A DNA stretch of 64,000 bases from Streblospio benedicti (GCA_019095985.1 CM032659.1:21777443-21841442); one strand, 5' to 3'. Counted from the stretch's first letter, positions 26,284 to 40,060 are shown. The notes: generated from the sequence alone by a model not told the origin. Numbers and translations: made by a program.

Positions 26284-27540
26284 AGGGATGATGAACATTT
26301 TGTTAATCTCCGCAAAAGTGGAACATTGTTTCACTTAAGGGGGGATGGTGCTAGGTTCTGTCAAGTTTCTGATATTCCACTGTTTGTGGGGCCAAGATTT
26401 TTTCGTGCTCGTGACCTGTTCATGCGTGCTGCAAATTTTCATATCAAGACTCATCTACATGTATTTGGTATTTGAATGTGGCATTAGCGATCAATTTATA
26501 TATAAGAAAATATATATGATTTTTTCCCACAATTTTTTTTTTATTTTGTACGTATTATTTATGCTAATAGGTTGCGAGTATTTGGTCCAAAATTATTATA
26601 ATTTGTAATCTGTCCAATGCACTTTGAATTTGTTTCATAATTACTTATGGATATTTGTTCAGTAATTTGCAGTTATCTCTTACCGTTTTTGTTAGGAATA
26701 TTCCTTTCCCTTTATGGGTCATGTTTGTATATATAATGACTTAATGTTTACGGCTAGTTGTTCATTTTAGTCTGTAGACTGACTTTTTTCTTGAATGGTC
26801 CTGGTTATTGTGAGTTGTAATTATGTCTTCACTGGGGTTTTTGTCGGTTTTTTGTACTCCAAGTTTTTTTTTCAAAATAAACGTAGACATCAACCTCCTT
26901 AGGCTGATGTCTTCTTGTTCACTAATTCCTTTTATTTTTCATAACTTGCAAGTAATAATAATTCCAACATTAGGAGTATCAAAATAAAAATATGATTTTT
27001 TCCGCAAAAATTGATTTTTAATTTGTACGTATTATTTATGTTAACAGGTTGCGAGTATTTGACCTTTTAGTTTTCTGGTCAGTCACCTTTAAATACGGGT
27101 GTGTGGTCAGTTTACTTCCAGCCGTTTCTAAGTTTAGGCACGCCATTTTGATTCACAGAGTTTACATTTCACTTAACTTAATTTATCATTTTATTATAAC
27201 TGTTTGCCACCACTTCCCCACCTCCACTCTATCATTTTCACCCATAGACACATCCAGGAATTGCAATTAATACATGTCTTATTATCTTTATTTCGTAATT
27301 TTTTTATGTTAGTGTCATATTATGTATATATTAGATATCATTATATATTATATGTATGCAAAGGTAATTTTTTAAATAAATGATGTCACGAAACGCAAAA
27401 CACTGTGTAGATGTTTTTCGATTATGTCACACATTATCTAACACATCTGACGGTTCCACTTTTAAGGGGCGAGGGGGAGGGGATCAAGAAAAAGAGAACA
27501 TTGTTCCACTTTTGCGGAGCACAAGATGTACATCATCCCT
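26284..27540. mobile_element. 1.26-kb non-autonomous TIR transposon
   Basis: Left agggatgatgaacatttt...ctccgcaaaagtggaacatt (26284-26330) and right (27497-27540) are inverted repeats of about 46 bp. Over the best 23 bp (26308-26330 versus 27497-27519) a single base differs. Inside, a ~75-bp segment is repeated directly (around 26510-26590 and 26988-27060, sharing tttgtacgtattatttatg and aggttgcgagtattt). No transposase is recognisable. Target duplication unclear; the right end is followed by a second catcatccctaacac. Confidence 0.65.
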
Positions 27541-27549
27541 AACACACAC

Positions 27550-30500
27550 ATCATCCCTAACACAGTACTTACATTAAAATACGAATGCCTCTTCTCCCAA
27601 GGCTCTTTAGCCTACCATGTTCAATGCAGGGCAACTTCATAAGTTGTCATTCTTATAATAATGGTTACTAGTCACAAGATGTGGGGTATATTTTTATGTT
27701 TAATGTTCTGAATTGTGTCGGAAATTACATTTTTTGTGCGTGCCATTGCACTTATAACAAAAAATTATATGATTGATGTGAACATTCACTTGGATAGCTA
27801 GATAAGCATTACATAGTATTTACCACAACAGCCCCAAGGGTGGAGTCGCATGTATGTCACGAAGCACAGCGTCACAGCACAATTTGAAAGGCCTCATGTT
27901 TCTAATATATATTATTAGGCATGCATACCCATTTTATCACAATGGGTGAATATTTAACAGGTTGAAAGCTAGCTAAGACTTTAAACTGCTTCTATTTTTA
28001 TGTATGTTGAAGTACGTGGGAAGCAGGAGTTATGTAACAATATGCTTTATATGAATTATAGGTGTGTTGTGATAGAGAACGACACTTTTTTTTACTGAAT
28101 GGGCATTATAAATTGTCTCCTATTCTCTATGGTTAAGTAGTTGGGACAGAAAAACTATTCGCATAATAAAGGTGTTCATTTTAACATGAATGTCGATTTT
28201 ATAAGGGATCAGAGACATAATCAAAATGTATTTGCGTAAGAAATGTGTCCGTTACAAGGTGTCCACATAGAGGAGACTCATCAATACTAAACACAGAGTA
28301 CACTGTAACTAAAATATGTAATTTACGATACCCACAGTTAAATGGTATAAGAGGCGCTTTGTCGGCTAATTGTAGCTTCAGTGTTATATACAAGAAATAA
28401 ATATCAGAAAAGGGTGGGTGCCAAGCATAGTTCAAGAAAATGTGTAACGATTGCCTGGTTTGTATTAGTTTGTATGTGGGTTCTCTCATAATCCAGTCAC
28501 AAATCACGGAGTACAGTGGCAGACCAAGAAGGGACGTGGGGTGAGGTGGGGGTCCCCGCCTAAAATATAGTATCGAACATTATTATCATTTACATGGCCT
28601 GGGGTAGTTATAGTTGGGTGCGTTGTACCCTGTGGTCTATATTCAGTGAAATCCCGGACCTGCGACCGTCTTCACATTTCGAATGTTACAGCTTTTAGAG
28701 TTCTCATATAGAAGGTTGTGACTTTAGAAGGTGGACCACAGTAATATACATCCGCATTTCAATGCACATCAATAAATTATACGTGGTGGCAATGAATGCA
28801 ACAATTTCACATTAATTGGAAGCAGTTTTACAGTTTTTGTGTAGAGTATGAACGGTTGCACTGTACTGAAGTGCAAAGTGAAAATGATACGAACAGTTGC
28901 TCTGTCACATTTATGAGCTTGACAGCTTAAAGGCGGAAGAAGACAAGAAAAGTCAAGGCCGTGGTCGTCATAAACACCTGTGAACTCTTGGAGACTATAA
29001 TGATACCACTTCACTTCAATTTACGTGGTTAGTCATAAGAGCTGATAACATGAATACTATGACCCGAAATTTAATGTATTATTCTAAACAGTGCAGTAGA
29101 AATCTGTTGACGGTGGTGCCTCGTCTCCTTCCTTCGTACTTCTTGTTTACGTGATCGTCAGAATCAGATTGATATCTCAATAGTGACTTGTGGTTTATCT
29201 GCACATTATTACAGTCTGGGTATGGCGAGGCCTCACTGATAGGGCCTCATGTTTTCTACTCTCCCGCTTTCTATCAGGTATCACTAAAAAGTGCTCCACG
29301 AAATGGGACACCTCAGTAATGTAGATGCATTTCTTATATCACCAATGCCTTAGTATTACTGTATAAGCTTTAATGTAGTGTCTGGGGATGTGGAAGTGTC
29401 CCATATAACAACCTATGCACATACTCTATTTAAGCGGATATCCGCTTTATAGAATGGTCAAGTCGTAGGTCAGGGTTTTTACATACGCCACATATGATAA
29501 ATCATAATGGGAACAGTAGTGCACTTTCACTTCCTCTTAGCTATTGGTGTGTACCACTGCATACTAACGACAATTGTGTGGTGCAGTAAAACTTTGTCAT
29601 GGGGACACCTAAATGATAGGGAGAGCTCACAATTAGAACACCTCTTCACTCTTTCTCTTCGTATATGGTGTTACTAAAATGCCTCACACATAGAGACATT
29701 TCAGTAAGTGGAACTGTTTGCCCTACTTCTGCAGGTGTCTATTTTATATAGGTGTTACTGTACCTGTTTGAAAGCATATGGCAACCTTCAACACTAAGCC
29801 CAGTTGTATATGAACCTTCTAACTATCGTAGAGAGGTAAACTGGATATGCATGTACGAGAAGAAATCCATGCATATTAAAGGTGAAATTCACGCATAACC
29901 TAGTAGAGACTCAATGCATTCAATGTATTTCATCCGTGGATATTAGGTAAATGAGACTTGCCCACTCACGTGGGTTGTGAGAACAAAAAATATAAATCTT
30001 AACATATTTTAAGTATTTGGTGCTAATTAAGACAGATAAGGACGTTAGAGAAAATATCGTTGCTTTGTGAATACAAAATGCGTCATAGCATATGGGTGTT
30101 CTTATAAAGGAGACAAATGCTGTAAAATTTTAATTTCACTGTTCTGAGCCTAACTTTAAAATACATTGATAGTTTAGCCTAATAATCTACAGTGACGTTC
30201 ATCGAGGACGGGTTTCACGCGCCATTTTAAAGTCAATAGCCTCAATTCAAAAGACAATCACTGAGAATTACATTATAAATCCGGGGATGATCTAGCAGGG
30301 GCAGTGCCCGGTGACGGTTTAGGGTGTCCCCGGCTGTTTTATGAGGTGCGAGCATTTTTTCTCATCTTGGGACCTTTTCCACACCGTAAAATATAGCCAA
30401 CCGTATATATTGTGACCGGTCACAATTTACGATAAAGTGACTTGTGACCAAGCTCTACGCTCTAACATGTAAACACCGTAAATTGTAACCAATGAAATAA

Positions 30501-31950
30501 CGGCTGACACAGACCCTTAACTTTACCACCATTTGCTCGTCATCACAGGCTGATTATCCACACACAGAGCCTCCCTATTAGGAATACACAAAACCAGTCT
30601 CTCTGCCACCATCCTAGCCTGGCCAACGCTGCGTCAAATTTAGCCTAATGTGCCGAGCCCTAGAATGTACGAGCACGACAAAGACGCGACCGTCACACCT
30701 AGTCACTGTGCACGGGGATTATAAACACACATGCACCAGAATCGTGTTTGAAGAACTCTGGATGACCCCAGCCCGAAGATACGCGCTGACACGTTTTTAA
30801 ATTTGAGTTGCACTTAACACTTGAAACAATCAAACTACACTACAGGTGTTTCGAAAACATGATTTAAAGAGTAAATCCTGATCAGGACCTGGGGTTTGAG
30901 CAGAATGACAACGGAATAAGTTCTTGAACTGTGAACATTCTATATGAATCATGCATGTGTTCATGTGCATTATAAGACTTATATACATGTCAGTCAGTCT
31001 GCAGCAAAGACTGTGAAATATAACAGACCTAGGTATATGATAACGGAACTGCATGTGCAATATGTGTAAAATGGAGCTGTGCTTTTATTAAGACTTTTTT
31101 CTTAGTTGTAATGATGAAGTGGTCTCCTTATGAAGACTTGAATATTGTGGGAATGGCCTCATGTCTGTGTAATTAGACTTTACTTTGTGAACGGCCTCCA
31201 CAATCATAGTGCAGTGTATAGAAACGTACACCATTCAACTGAAAAGACAGCTTTAACATTGAAGAACTCCATTTTTATTGTGTTTGCTTTCACATAAATA
31301 CCTCGCTTTATGTCCCATGAAATGTGTCAACACCTCGTAAACGCCACTACAAGATGTTCCGTCAATAAAAATGGACACTCTTGTGGTCACTACACCATTA
31401 AAATGACCAGAAAATATTTTAGATTGTTATTAGCATATTCCCCGTTATATTAATTTAATGACTATGTGATATATGCTTTATATTGGGTGCTTTAAATTCC
31501 TGTATCTATAGCTACATTAGGTCTCTTCAAACGCCATGTAAATTAATATAAATGGGTGTCTTCAAGTTTTATAACTCTATAATTGATTTCTATCATTTGT
31601 TCAAACGTGGCATGGTGTTTTTCGAATTCGTGATAATCATTTATACAAGTTTTAAAAGATCTCTTTTAGAACAATTCCATTGTCTACAGATCTAAGTGTA
31701 ACTAAAACCTTAAGCCCGTTGTCTTCTCTATTCTGTTCGCATTTCGGGTCACGGCGTGACTATATCATTGTCATGCTCAAAGTTCAATAATTTATATAAA
31801 CGTGGATTCTGCATGCTTCCAGGCAGAGTCACGTCCGCCAATTAAACAAAGCCACTCCAAAACTGATGAGCAACCGTACGTATAATTTCTAGAGATAAAA
31901 GTGAGCAACTTGAATATTTAATCGCTTAGCATACACGCCTGTCAACTACT
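27550..31950. other. Noncoding stretch with remnants only
   Basis: No gene is supported. Short pieces resembling the CAGTAGAACCTCC family lie near 30565 and 31118. A CpG-containing patch lies at 30600-30720. Otherwise AT-rich unique sequence. Confidence 0.55.
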
Positions 31951-32240
31951 ACTCTTTACCGTCGTCCATAATGAATCGGCTACAGCCGCCAAAATGAGCG
32001 ATGCCCCCGTAGTTAGCGTTGCGCATGAGCGTCAAACAACTTCGCATTGTTGTGACGTAATTGTTCCGGAAATGGCGGGAAGCGGAAAACCAACATGGCG
32101 GTATTTGCAGACGATACAGTTTTGTCCTATTTCTTGCGAAAATGGTGTCAAATAAGAGACAAATGAATGTTTTTCTTGTTGAATAGAGTTTTCAAGGGCA
32201 TGAAGTGCGATTATTATAAGCCCTCCTACTATGTAAGTGT
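31950..32240 (+). promoter_or_regulatory. CpG-rich promoter-like region with a strong 5' splice donor
   Basis: Dense promoter motifs: gcgcatgagc (NRF1-like), tgacgtaa (CRE-like, 32052-32059), ttccggaaatggcgggaa (ETS plus E2F-like, 32064-32081) and aacatggcgg (YY1-like, about 32092). Downstream, ATG AAG TGC (32200) reads eleven codons MKCDYYKPSYY into a strong donor CTAT|gtaagt at 32232/32233. This could be a first exon, coding or 5' UTR, of an unseen gene, or a distal leader exon of the lectin/CUB gene 16 kb downstream on the same strand. No partner exon could be confirmed. Confidence 0.4.
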
Positions 32241-33088
32241 TTTGTGTAAAATTTTACCGATCAGATTCCGAGAACGTGAAGAGAAGCAAACCCAGCATGA
32301 AAAACGCACCCATACAATATAGAAATTATGTATGCCTGCATCAAATAAATGATTGAAAACTAATATCCTAACAGTTTCATGCATTTAGTTGGCCATGGGC
32401 ACAATCATGTGCGCTCAAATGCTAAAACGTTTGCACTTTACAGCGCCTTGTTACTTCTGTAAGAAGGTTCTCAGGTCTTATAAGCTATCTAACACATATT
32501 ATTATATGAAACGTTAAATTATTAAACATTAAGCGATTTTAATTCTTAATACCAAGCCTGTGGGGTGATAAAATGTCCATTGACCATGACAACAATATCA
32601 CGACTGATTTGGCTTAAATGTTCACGACTGCCTGACCTGAGCTTTAGCGCCACGACACTATGGTTATTTTCACATCCGGATCAAAACACAATTAACAAAA
32701 ACGACTGTTAGTGGCCCGTCCACGTGACACACGTTTGTAGAATGTTCACCCAACCCCCGCATAATGGGCCGAATATATGGTATTCACGGTAGCACGCGCA
32801 GTATGACCGAGGAGTGCGTAAACCACAATATGTACACCGTAAATATTGAATGAAATATTGTATTGCCAGAGTGCAGACCTCTTTACAATAGAGAGCGAGG
32901 ATGAAATATATATCAGTGCATCAGGGGGTACCCTAGATTTAGAAGAGTCACGCATGGCACTGCGCCTAGCTTAATTATCGCTCATAATGGGTACATTCAG
33001 ATGTATGATCATCAGAATTATTAGAAGATAGCATATATAATCATGCGCAACGTTCTATGTTTCATAATGAGATGTTCACAGGCAGTTA

Positions 33089-33150
33089 AACCCCCCCCCC
33101 ATTTCACATAGTCGATGTTAACTCCAGATGACCCAAAAGACGTCAGAAGT
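33089..33150. mobile_element. Harbinger-type left end, isolated
   Basis: After ttaaa, a C run leads into atttcacatagtcgatg and ctccagatgacccaaaagac, matching the TIR at 43158. No right end found. Confidence 0.5.
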
Positions 33151-33159
33151 GAGAAGTTA

Positions 33160-36100
33160 TAAGCCTTTTATGATGTCTCCAGTGCATATATTAATTAAAA
33201 CACTAATTAAAACCATGTGGTCTCTAACAAAATGGATAAAAATATGAAACAACCCGAGGAAAGGTTCGTGATATACACAAGGTGCTCTTCGTAAGAGTTC
33301 AATCAGACTCTGAATTACATGAATTTGGATTTAGAAACATATACAATACAACATACGTAAATTTTCATTTTATTGAATAGAACCTACGTAAATTTCAATG
33401 TATTGAAATACACATGTATTCTTAATATGATATATGAAATGTACATGTACGCACACAGCTTAAAGCACGTTACTGGCCGGAGTATCATAGTGAGTCAATT
33501 GATGTGCATAGCGTCTTGTGTGGAAAGCAACTATATATAAATGTTCTATGAAGGTGACTGGCCACGTTCTCAATTGATAGCTTCATTTATAGAGCGAACC
33601 ACCAGTACATCACATGACAAGCAAAGGGAAAATCATTTAGGTACATGCAGTCATCCCAAAATAGGTTGAGGTGTGTGGAAGTTTTGTAACTCTATCATCT
33701 TTTTTCAATCTCACTATTCTGTGTATATGGTAAATACTATATTAAATACTCACCCAGTTTAATCTTAAACTCATTATCACACTGAAAAGGCATGCCGCTT
33801 AATAAATAACTCTCCACAAAAGTAACAACATGTGCATTTAAACTTACCCAAGAAAGTCTCCTATAATGCAGTTGGCAGGTATCCTATTGGGAATCGTGTG
33901 ACCCTCGGTCATATCCAGCAAACACAATGCCTCCAACTTGGTAGTGACGACACCTGCAAATTCCATACGACACTTTACGAGCGATTTACAACGCTGAATC
34001 CGCCTCTTGAGATTAGAATAAGATCAGCAGCATTTCAATATTTGCTGGTGTCATTTTAAGTCATCACAGGCAAACAAGTGTCTATTTCGGCACTCTTCAT
34101 GGCTGGTATTTATGGGGATTTAGGTTTGGGTGTTTATTATTTATTTGTGTACGGATTCAGTTGCTTATGATTCAATTTTATGATTGACCTGTCATCAAGT
34201 ATATGGTGTCAACTTTTTAGACCAACCACGATTATTACAGCTATTACTTTCCAATGTGGTATGAGAGAGTTTTGAAATTAAACCACGTAATAAAGCGATA
34301 ACGCGACGTTGAGTTACCATTAGCTACCGTTCACATTAAGTCATTATTGGTCGTAGTAAATTCGTTGTGCATTAGTTGATCATATCAATGTGTCGGAGCC
34401 CAACTCCCCCACCCTAAGAAAGCGACAATATAAGACTTTGTCAATCCCCTTATTCATTGATTTTATTTCACTGAGCTCACACACACCTGCTTTTAAAATA
34501 TTTGATGGATTAATATAACTGAGCAGAATGGATTGACAATGCTAAAAAATGAACAGAAATGTTGACGAAAACGGGGGTTTTGATGTGCAGTGTGTTATAC
34601 TGTGTGCTGCAACTTGCAAACACAAGGGCTCTTCACAAACACACATAAAGATCCAGGGTCATTCAAATTTATTAGCTGGTTTTATTTTTGCTATTGATAC
34701 TTGTACAGGACCAAAGTTTGGTGATAATGTTTACAAAAGCCAACGTTGATGCATCCACTCAACCACTCGTTTGCATTGTGTTCGCCGTGCCAAATAAGCC
34801 CGTTTTTAGGACAAAACAAAACAATGCGGTAAAAAACATCGATATAAATTTAACGACAATGATTCCCCAAACGATGAAATAACCTCTTGTAAGTTAATTG
34901 ATGGATTGGTTGGTTATAAATATTGAGGAGATATGGCATGATGATGGTGTTACTGGAAGTAGGAATAATGATCAGGCCAATTAGCTCATACTTCAGTACA
35001 GTCCATTTACTGAGATGACTATCCAGGTGTATAATGGTCTGAATTGCGAAGAATTTGTTTTACATTATATGTGTACAATGTAATTCAATTTAATAATTTG
35101 GTCCCGACGTCTGTCTCTGCCTCGCTAGCTAGCTGGCCGATTGGCTGGCTAGCTGGTCAAGTTTAGTTTTTGGATGAACACCGAGAACTATAATTGATTT
35201 AACCAATTTGCCAAGTGGTCCATTTTTTTTTCTAACGTAATGCAATGTGCGCACATTAGTTTCTACCTTAGTTAAAGAATTGAGAAGTGTAAACAAAAAT
35301 CTGGTACTCACATTAATATTGATTCACCATACACATAACAGGAAAATGCCTTCATCGTGTACCTGCCCCATAAAACAACGGTGTCGGTTTCAAACCATCC
35401 AGCTTACGGGCGGATCCATACTAACAACCGATCACTTGACAAGACACTCTTGTAAATCAACCCACTTCTTTTCAAGCGAGGGAATGCCCGCGGGTGTCCT
35501 CATCAGAGGACAATGCTCAGTTGAAGTGAATGCATGTTTAGATGCAATTTATGACCTGATGGCATGAGTTCAGGTGATCACATATCAGGGTTGTATTTTT
35601 GGCTTGCGTTCTAAACTTATTTAGTATTATTGTTGTGGATAATTGCAACGCTTACTTCTATTTCTCTCATTGCTGAAATACGGATCGACATATCCTCTTT
35701 TTCTCTTATTTTAATAGGGGATTATTGGAAGGAAATTTTATAACACCCGTAAATTTACCCTGGTAAAGTTTAAATGGTGACGTTGTAATGAGAAGGTTAT
35801 GTTGATCATTCTGAGATTAGCAGTATACTAGCAACATATATCACCACATACGGTGCAGAAATCGTGAAAGTAAAAGCATGAACATGTAAATTGTTATAGA
35901 GTTTGCAGAGGACATTAAAAGCAATGCATCGCGGGTTTATTTGTATTCATGTATCTCAACTCCTAATGTAAACAGCGTGACAACACAAATTAACGGAGTA
36001 TGATACATATGCGAAACAGCAGCAATCCTACAGACCTAAGCTTTGTTATTACAAATCACTCGCATCGGGAAAAGGGAAGCTTTAGTGTAAAACTACCAGC

Positions 36101-36490
36101 CCTAAGAGAGGACACATAAACACAAAAAATAACATAATAAATAACAAGTAGAATCGTCGGGGCACTCATTGGAGCACCAAGTTCCAACACCTTTGAGCAT
36201 TATGACATTGTATCTCTTCACTGTGGTTTATTAACGTAGACTAACATTTAACTATGAGGAGAAGACTAATGTAACGTACACAAATGTCATATTAAATTTA
36301 TAAACAAACAAATATAGACAGTCAATATTATATGTGTAACAATGAGTCGTAAAAAATCGCTGGTCTCATCTAAGTATCAGTCTTAGAGGCATTAGCCTGT
36401 TTGGTGCCATAGCATTAAGTAGTATTCTTGAAAACGTTCACCATATGTTAACTGCAAAATGAGCATTACAGTCTCTGAAATCTACCCTAT
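33160..36490. other. Noncoding stretch, nothing recognisable
   Basis: Several chance frames of 60-106 codons lie at 33832-35567, none with a recognisable motif or splice structure. No repeat family identified. Confidence 0.55.
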
Positions 36491-36499
36491 GCTTGCTGG

Positions 36500-36904
36500 C
36501 CCGTAACTATGCTGAGGCAGAGGAGGCGGTCGCCTCCTTTTTTTTTTTTTTTGATGCCTCCTCTGTCTCCTCACTTTCAGATTTCGCCTCCTCGCTTTTT
36601 TTTGCAAAAATATTTCGCAAGTTTGTAATTCAGATACTTTTAGAAGTAAAAAAAATAGTTAATAAATTGTACAATTCTTTGTTATTGAAAAAGTAACACA
36701 GTTAAAATGCAAACTTGTTTGGCTGTATTTGTATGTCTAGTACTGGTGAGCAATTTGGTTAAAATATGTTAATATATCATAGGATATATTGAAAGACTTC
36801 TATATTGAATATGATTTATGAAGCCCCTCCCACACACACATGCGCACACACTTATAAAATAAAATAAAAATCGCCTCCTCGCTTTTTTGGCTCTGGTTAC
36901 GGGA
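36500..36904. mobile_element. Probable hAT-type non-autonomous element
   Basis: Ends CCCGTAAC(T/C)A / (T)GGTTACGGG are inverted. Flanks CTTGCTGG and CTGGCTGG look like an 8-bp target duplication with one change, the length made by hAT transposases. Sub-terminal gaggaggcg / cgcctcctc blocks occur near both ends together with T runs. No transposase coding. Superfamily assignment rests on target-site length only. Confidence 0.55.
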
Positions 36905-37014
36905 CTGGCTGGAACTAATACGTAACAAGTATAAGATCACATATAAGATCAAATGAGAGAAGTAATGGTGTAAAGTTGAATGCACAAACAATAACTACAT
37001 ACACCATGTGATTT

Positions 37015-37042
37015 GGCTTTTTTTTTTTTTTTTTTTTTTTGC
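37015..37042. repeat. Poly-T run
   Basis: Homopolymer T of more than 20 bases; no element end recognised next to it. Confidence 0.85.
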
Positions 37043-37164
37043 ACACCAATAGCATATTTCTCAACCCCTTAGGGAGAAAGCAACCGTAACACAGTACTAA
37101 CTCAGATTACCGTCCACTAGTGAGATTTGTATTAATCTCTTATGTAAATGTGCTGGTTAATAGT

Positions 37165-37290
37165 AATAGAGTAAAGTCTTGCTCTCGCGGCTTTATATTT
37201 TACACCAGGTCATTGGCACACTTATTGATCAATTGATCATTTCTCACATAATTGCACCGGCAACACATTCAGCGTACAATTGATTAGATA
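37165..37290 (-). mobile_element. SINE 3' fragment (same family)
   Basis: The minus strand carries ccaatgacctggtg and gagcaagac, matching the 3' part of the copy at 5022-5345. The tRNA-like head is missing. Confidence 0.65.
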
Positions 37291-37699
37291 TTGCTTTTTA
37301 GATTTGATATTTTTTATTCAGAATTCAACACGATAAAATGCACATTACAACAATCTGAACATAATATTGAGAGGGGGTCTAGAACATTAAATAGACAAGC
37401 AAAACATGAAACTTTGATCACAGGTGAACAAACATATTTGGGAGATACTGATATTACTGATATTACTGACAACAGATAGAAAAATAGCTGAGCAAAAACA
37501 TGAAAAATACTAGAAGGGTAGCAATAAAAGTGTTGGAAATAAAAAGCACATATTGACCATTAGTATTAACAAAATGACATCAGCAAGTGACTGCGGTTGG
37601 ATTGAATTACATACATATAACAACATACTCTGGCAATTCCCTATCTAGCATTTCTTTCATGAAAAAAGATTTACATTTTGCTTTAAACATTTTCTTGAC

Positions 37700-38065
37700 A
37701 TCTAAATGCTAATCACTCACTTACAAATATCACTCACTCACTCTTCCAACTCAATGAAATGTACCTCATTAACGACTAGGCATAGGCAGATCCAGGTTTT
37801 CGGAAAAGTGGGGGCGCACTTAAGGAAAAGAGGGGGCGCACTTACGGGATTTCATGAAAAACTATGCAAATGAAGTATTTTGGTGGGAAAAGGGGGCGTG
37901 CGCCCCCTGCGCCCCCCCGTTGGATCTGCCTATGCTAGGTGCCACCGAGCTGTGTGCAACTATTTAGATATGAGTTTGCTCAACATTCACTAACAGACCC
38001 GACCTGGAATCGAACCCCAGACCTACTGGTGACGAGTCCAGCTCTGTATCCACGTAGCCAGAGAA
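37700..38065 (-). mobile_element. tRNA-derived SINE, copy 3, split by a short TIR element
   Basis: The minus-strand head (B box ggttcgattcc near 38010) and body with gtgagtgagtgat match the other SINE copies. The body is interrupted by a 156-bp TIR element (37780-37935), so the SINE is older than that insertion. Confidence 0.75.
37780..37935. mobile_element. 156-bp non-autonomous TIR element nested in a SINE
   Basis: Perfect ends GCATAGGCAGATCC / GGATCTGCCTATGC are flanked by TAG on both sides (3-bp target duplication). The interior is G-rich on + with several gggggcg blocks and encodes nothing. Because it interrupts the SINE at 37700-38065, its limits are exact. Related ends occur near 889, 3446, 6570 and 22657. 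Confidence 0.85.
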
Positions 38066-38079
38066 CCAGTACATTTGTA

Positions 38080-40060
38080 ATACTGTTTGTGGAGTTACAA
38101 CCGAGCACTGGTCGTACAAGCGCATTTAGGCGTCTTTCATTTGTGATGCGATTTGCATACGTAACAATATGAGGATCGTAGTGCACTCAGCACCCCGGCG
38201 GGGTGAACATTAACCAGAATGCGTGTTCACTGAGCGCCTTTGTCCCTGGTTAACGCCATGAATACATGATCTACGAGAGCATAGAAAACATGAAAAATGG
38301 ATGATGCAGTAATCTACATGCAAATTGGTTACCAGGCAGACGATATAAGAGGCGATGTATGCTGATAGTTAGATATGCATGTTAAGTCTTTTGAAGATTC
38401 GTGATATAATATGCACCAGAACATTGGAGCCTACACGTCTGCAGGCATCTCAGCAGCATGCACTGAGATTTCTAGTGAGCGTTAACGTGCTCAATGTAAA
38501 GATCAACGCATGTTGCTTTTTTTTTATAATTTGTCTCACAATGCTATTTGTGTGAAATCGGTGGGTGAAAGATATGACATGACCAATGCATGATTAGTAT
38601 GAGACTAATTGTTTAAAATTAGCGTGAGATATACGAGCATATGAAATGGACTTGTCAAGCTTCGACATGAGCGGGTCTAGACTAACTGAATTACACGTAT
38701 TATGCAGCCGTCAGTCATTGCAGTCTTGTGAGCCATGAGACAGGTCAGGCTACGGAACGCTGGTTACACGGTCAATGGTCTAGTTTCACGGGGGTAAGAA
38801 CTGCCACGGCCCTACATGGAGTAACATATACATGTAAGTGCCATGAGTACGTTAAAAATTCTAAAAAGTTCGTGTGTCACTTCTAATATGATGTCCATAA
38901 ATACGAAATGTGCGCGTGTTTCGTGTCAGTCATTATGATAAAAATTTAGGTCATTCAATATGTCACCTTTAATGTTAAAAGTGGCTGGAATAACGACTGT
39001 GTCGCCGTGTCATTTCCATCCCATGTAGAGAGCCCTAGTGTAGTTTGCATGCTCAGCTGTATGTAGATGATAACTTCCGTGTAATTGTGAGTATGAAGCA
39101 GTGCAATTGGTGCAGTCTTTGATGTGGCAAAACAGAAAGTGTTTTCTCCCACAGAGTTATCTACCCATTTAACTCTAACTTTTCATCAACTGGCAAAGAG
39201 CGCCAAATAGGGCAGGGTAGACAGGGATGCAAATTTAGGTAAATTAACAATTTAGACAATTTCCTCTCCCTTGAAAAGAAAAGCCCCGGCGTCCTTTAAC
39301 TGAGAGCAATTTCCATTTTCAGTGATCTCCACTGAAAGGTAATGGAGAAAATTTGATTTGGAGCAAAACCTTCCTCTGCATTCTGAAACCTGGGACATTT
39401 AGTGTGTTAAATATAGTCTACTTAGATAAGGTCTCGACATAAAGTGAACATAATAAAGTATGTCACGTTTATTTTTACTCTTCAAATAGCAGTTTTCAGA
39501 ACATGGACGTACTAGTTTGGTGCTCCTGGCCAGGTGCTATACATGCTTCAGCTTCTTTTGCATTTTTCTGCTTCTCGTAGCTTATGGCCGACTTCTGCTC
39601 ATGATTTTTTATGTTACTTAGAATACAATTCAGTATCATGTCACGATTGACAGCAGTTAGCACAAATATCATAAACGTCCCTTGTCCAATACCAGAGATT
39701 CATTATTTTACGTGGGTCAATTTATGTGAAAATATAAATTTACAGTTGTCGTAGACAACGTTGATATCTTGAGCATAAACACTTCATTTGCATTACTAAA
39801 AATCTCATTAAAAAGGGAACAACATAGCGAAACTAAAATATAGGAGAACAGGAGAGACATAATGTAAAATGGCGCCATAAAACAGAGACGCAGACGACAG
39901 AGTGTGAAATTTACACTGCGCGTGCGCATTTGCGGGCAGACGTTAAGAGGACGGAGTCAGCGCAGCTAAAAGGTCATCCCAGACCTACATTAATTAAATA
40001 AAAACCTGAACGTTAGTCTACTTTTTCCAAGTTTGAATGTTCCGACATGGACACACACGC
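38080..40060. other. Noncoding stretch, nothing recognisable
   Basis: There is an imperfect inverted arrangement gtgaacattaaccag...gtgttcac...ctggttaac at about 38202-38255. Otherwise unique AT-rich sequence. Confidence 0.5.

Noticed and set aside
31994-32155. 53-codon frame starting MSDAPVVSVAHER
   Set aside because: Lies within the promoter-like patch upstream of the probable first exon; CpG content alone can explain it.
35247-35567. 106-codon frame on +
   Set aside because: No motif, no GC-rich coding signature, no supporting splice sites.
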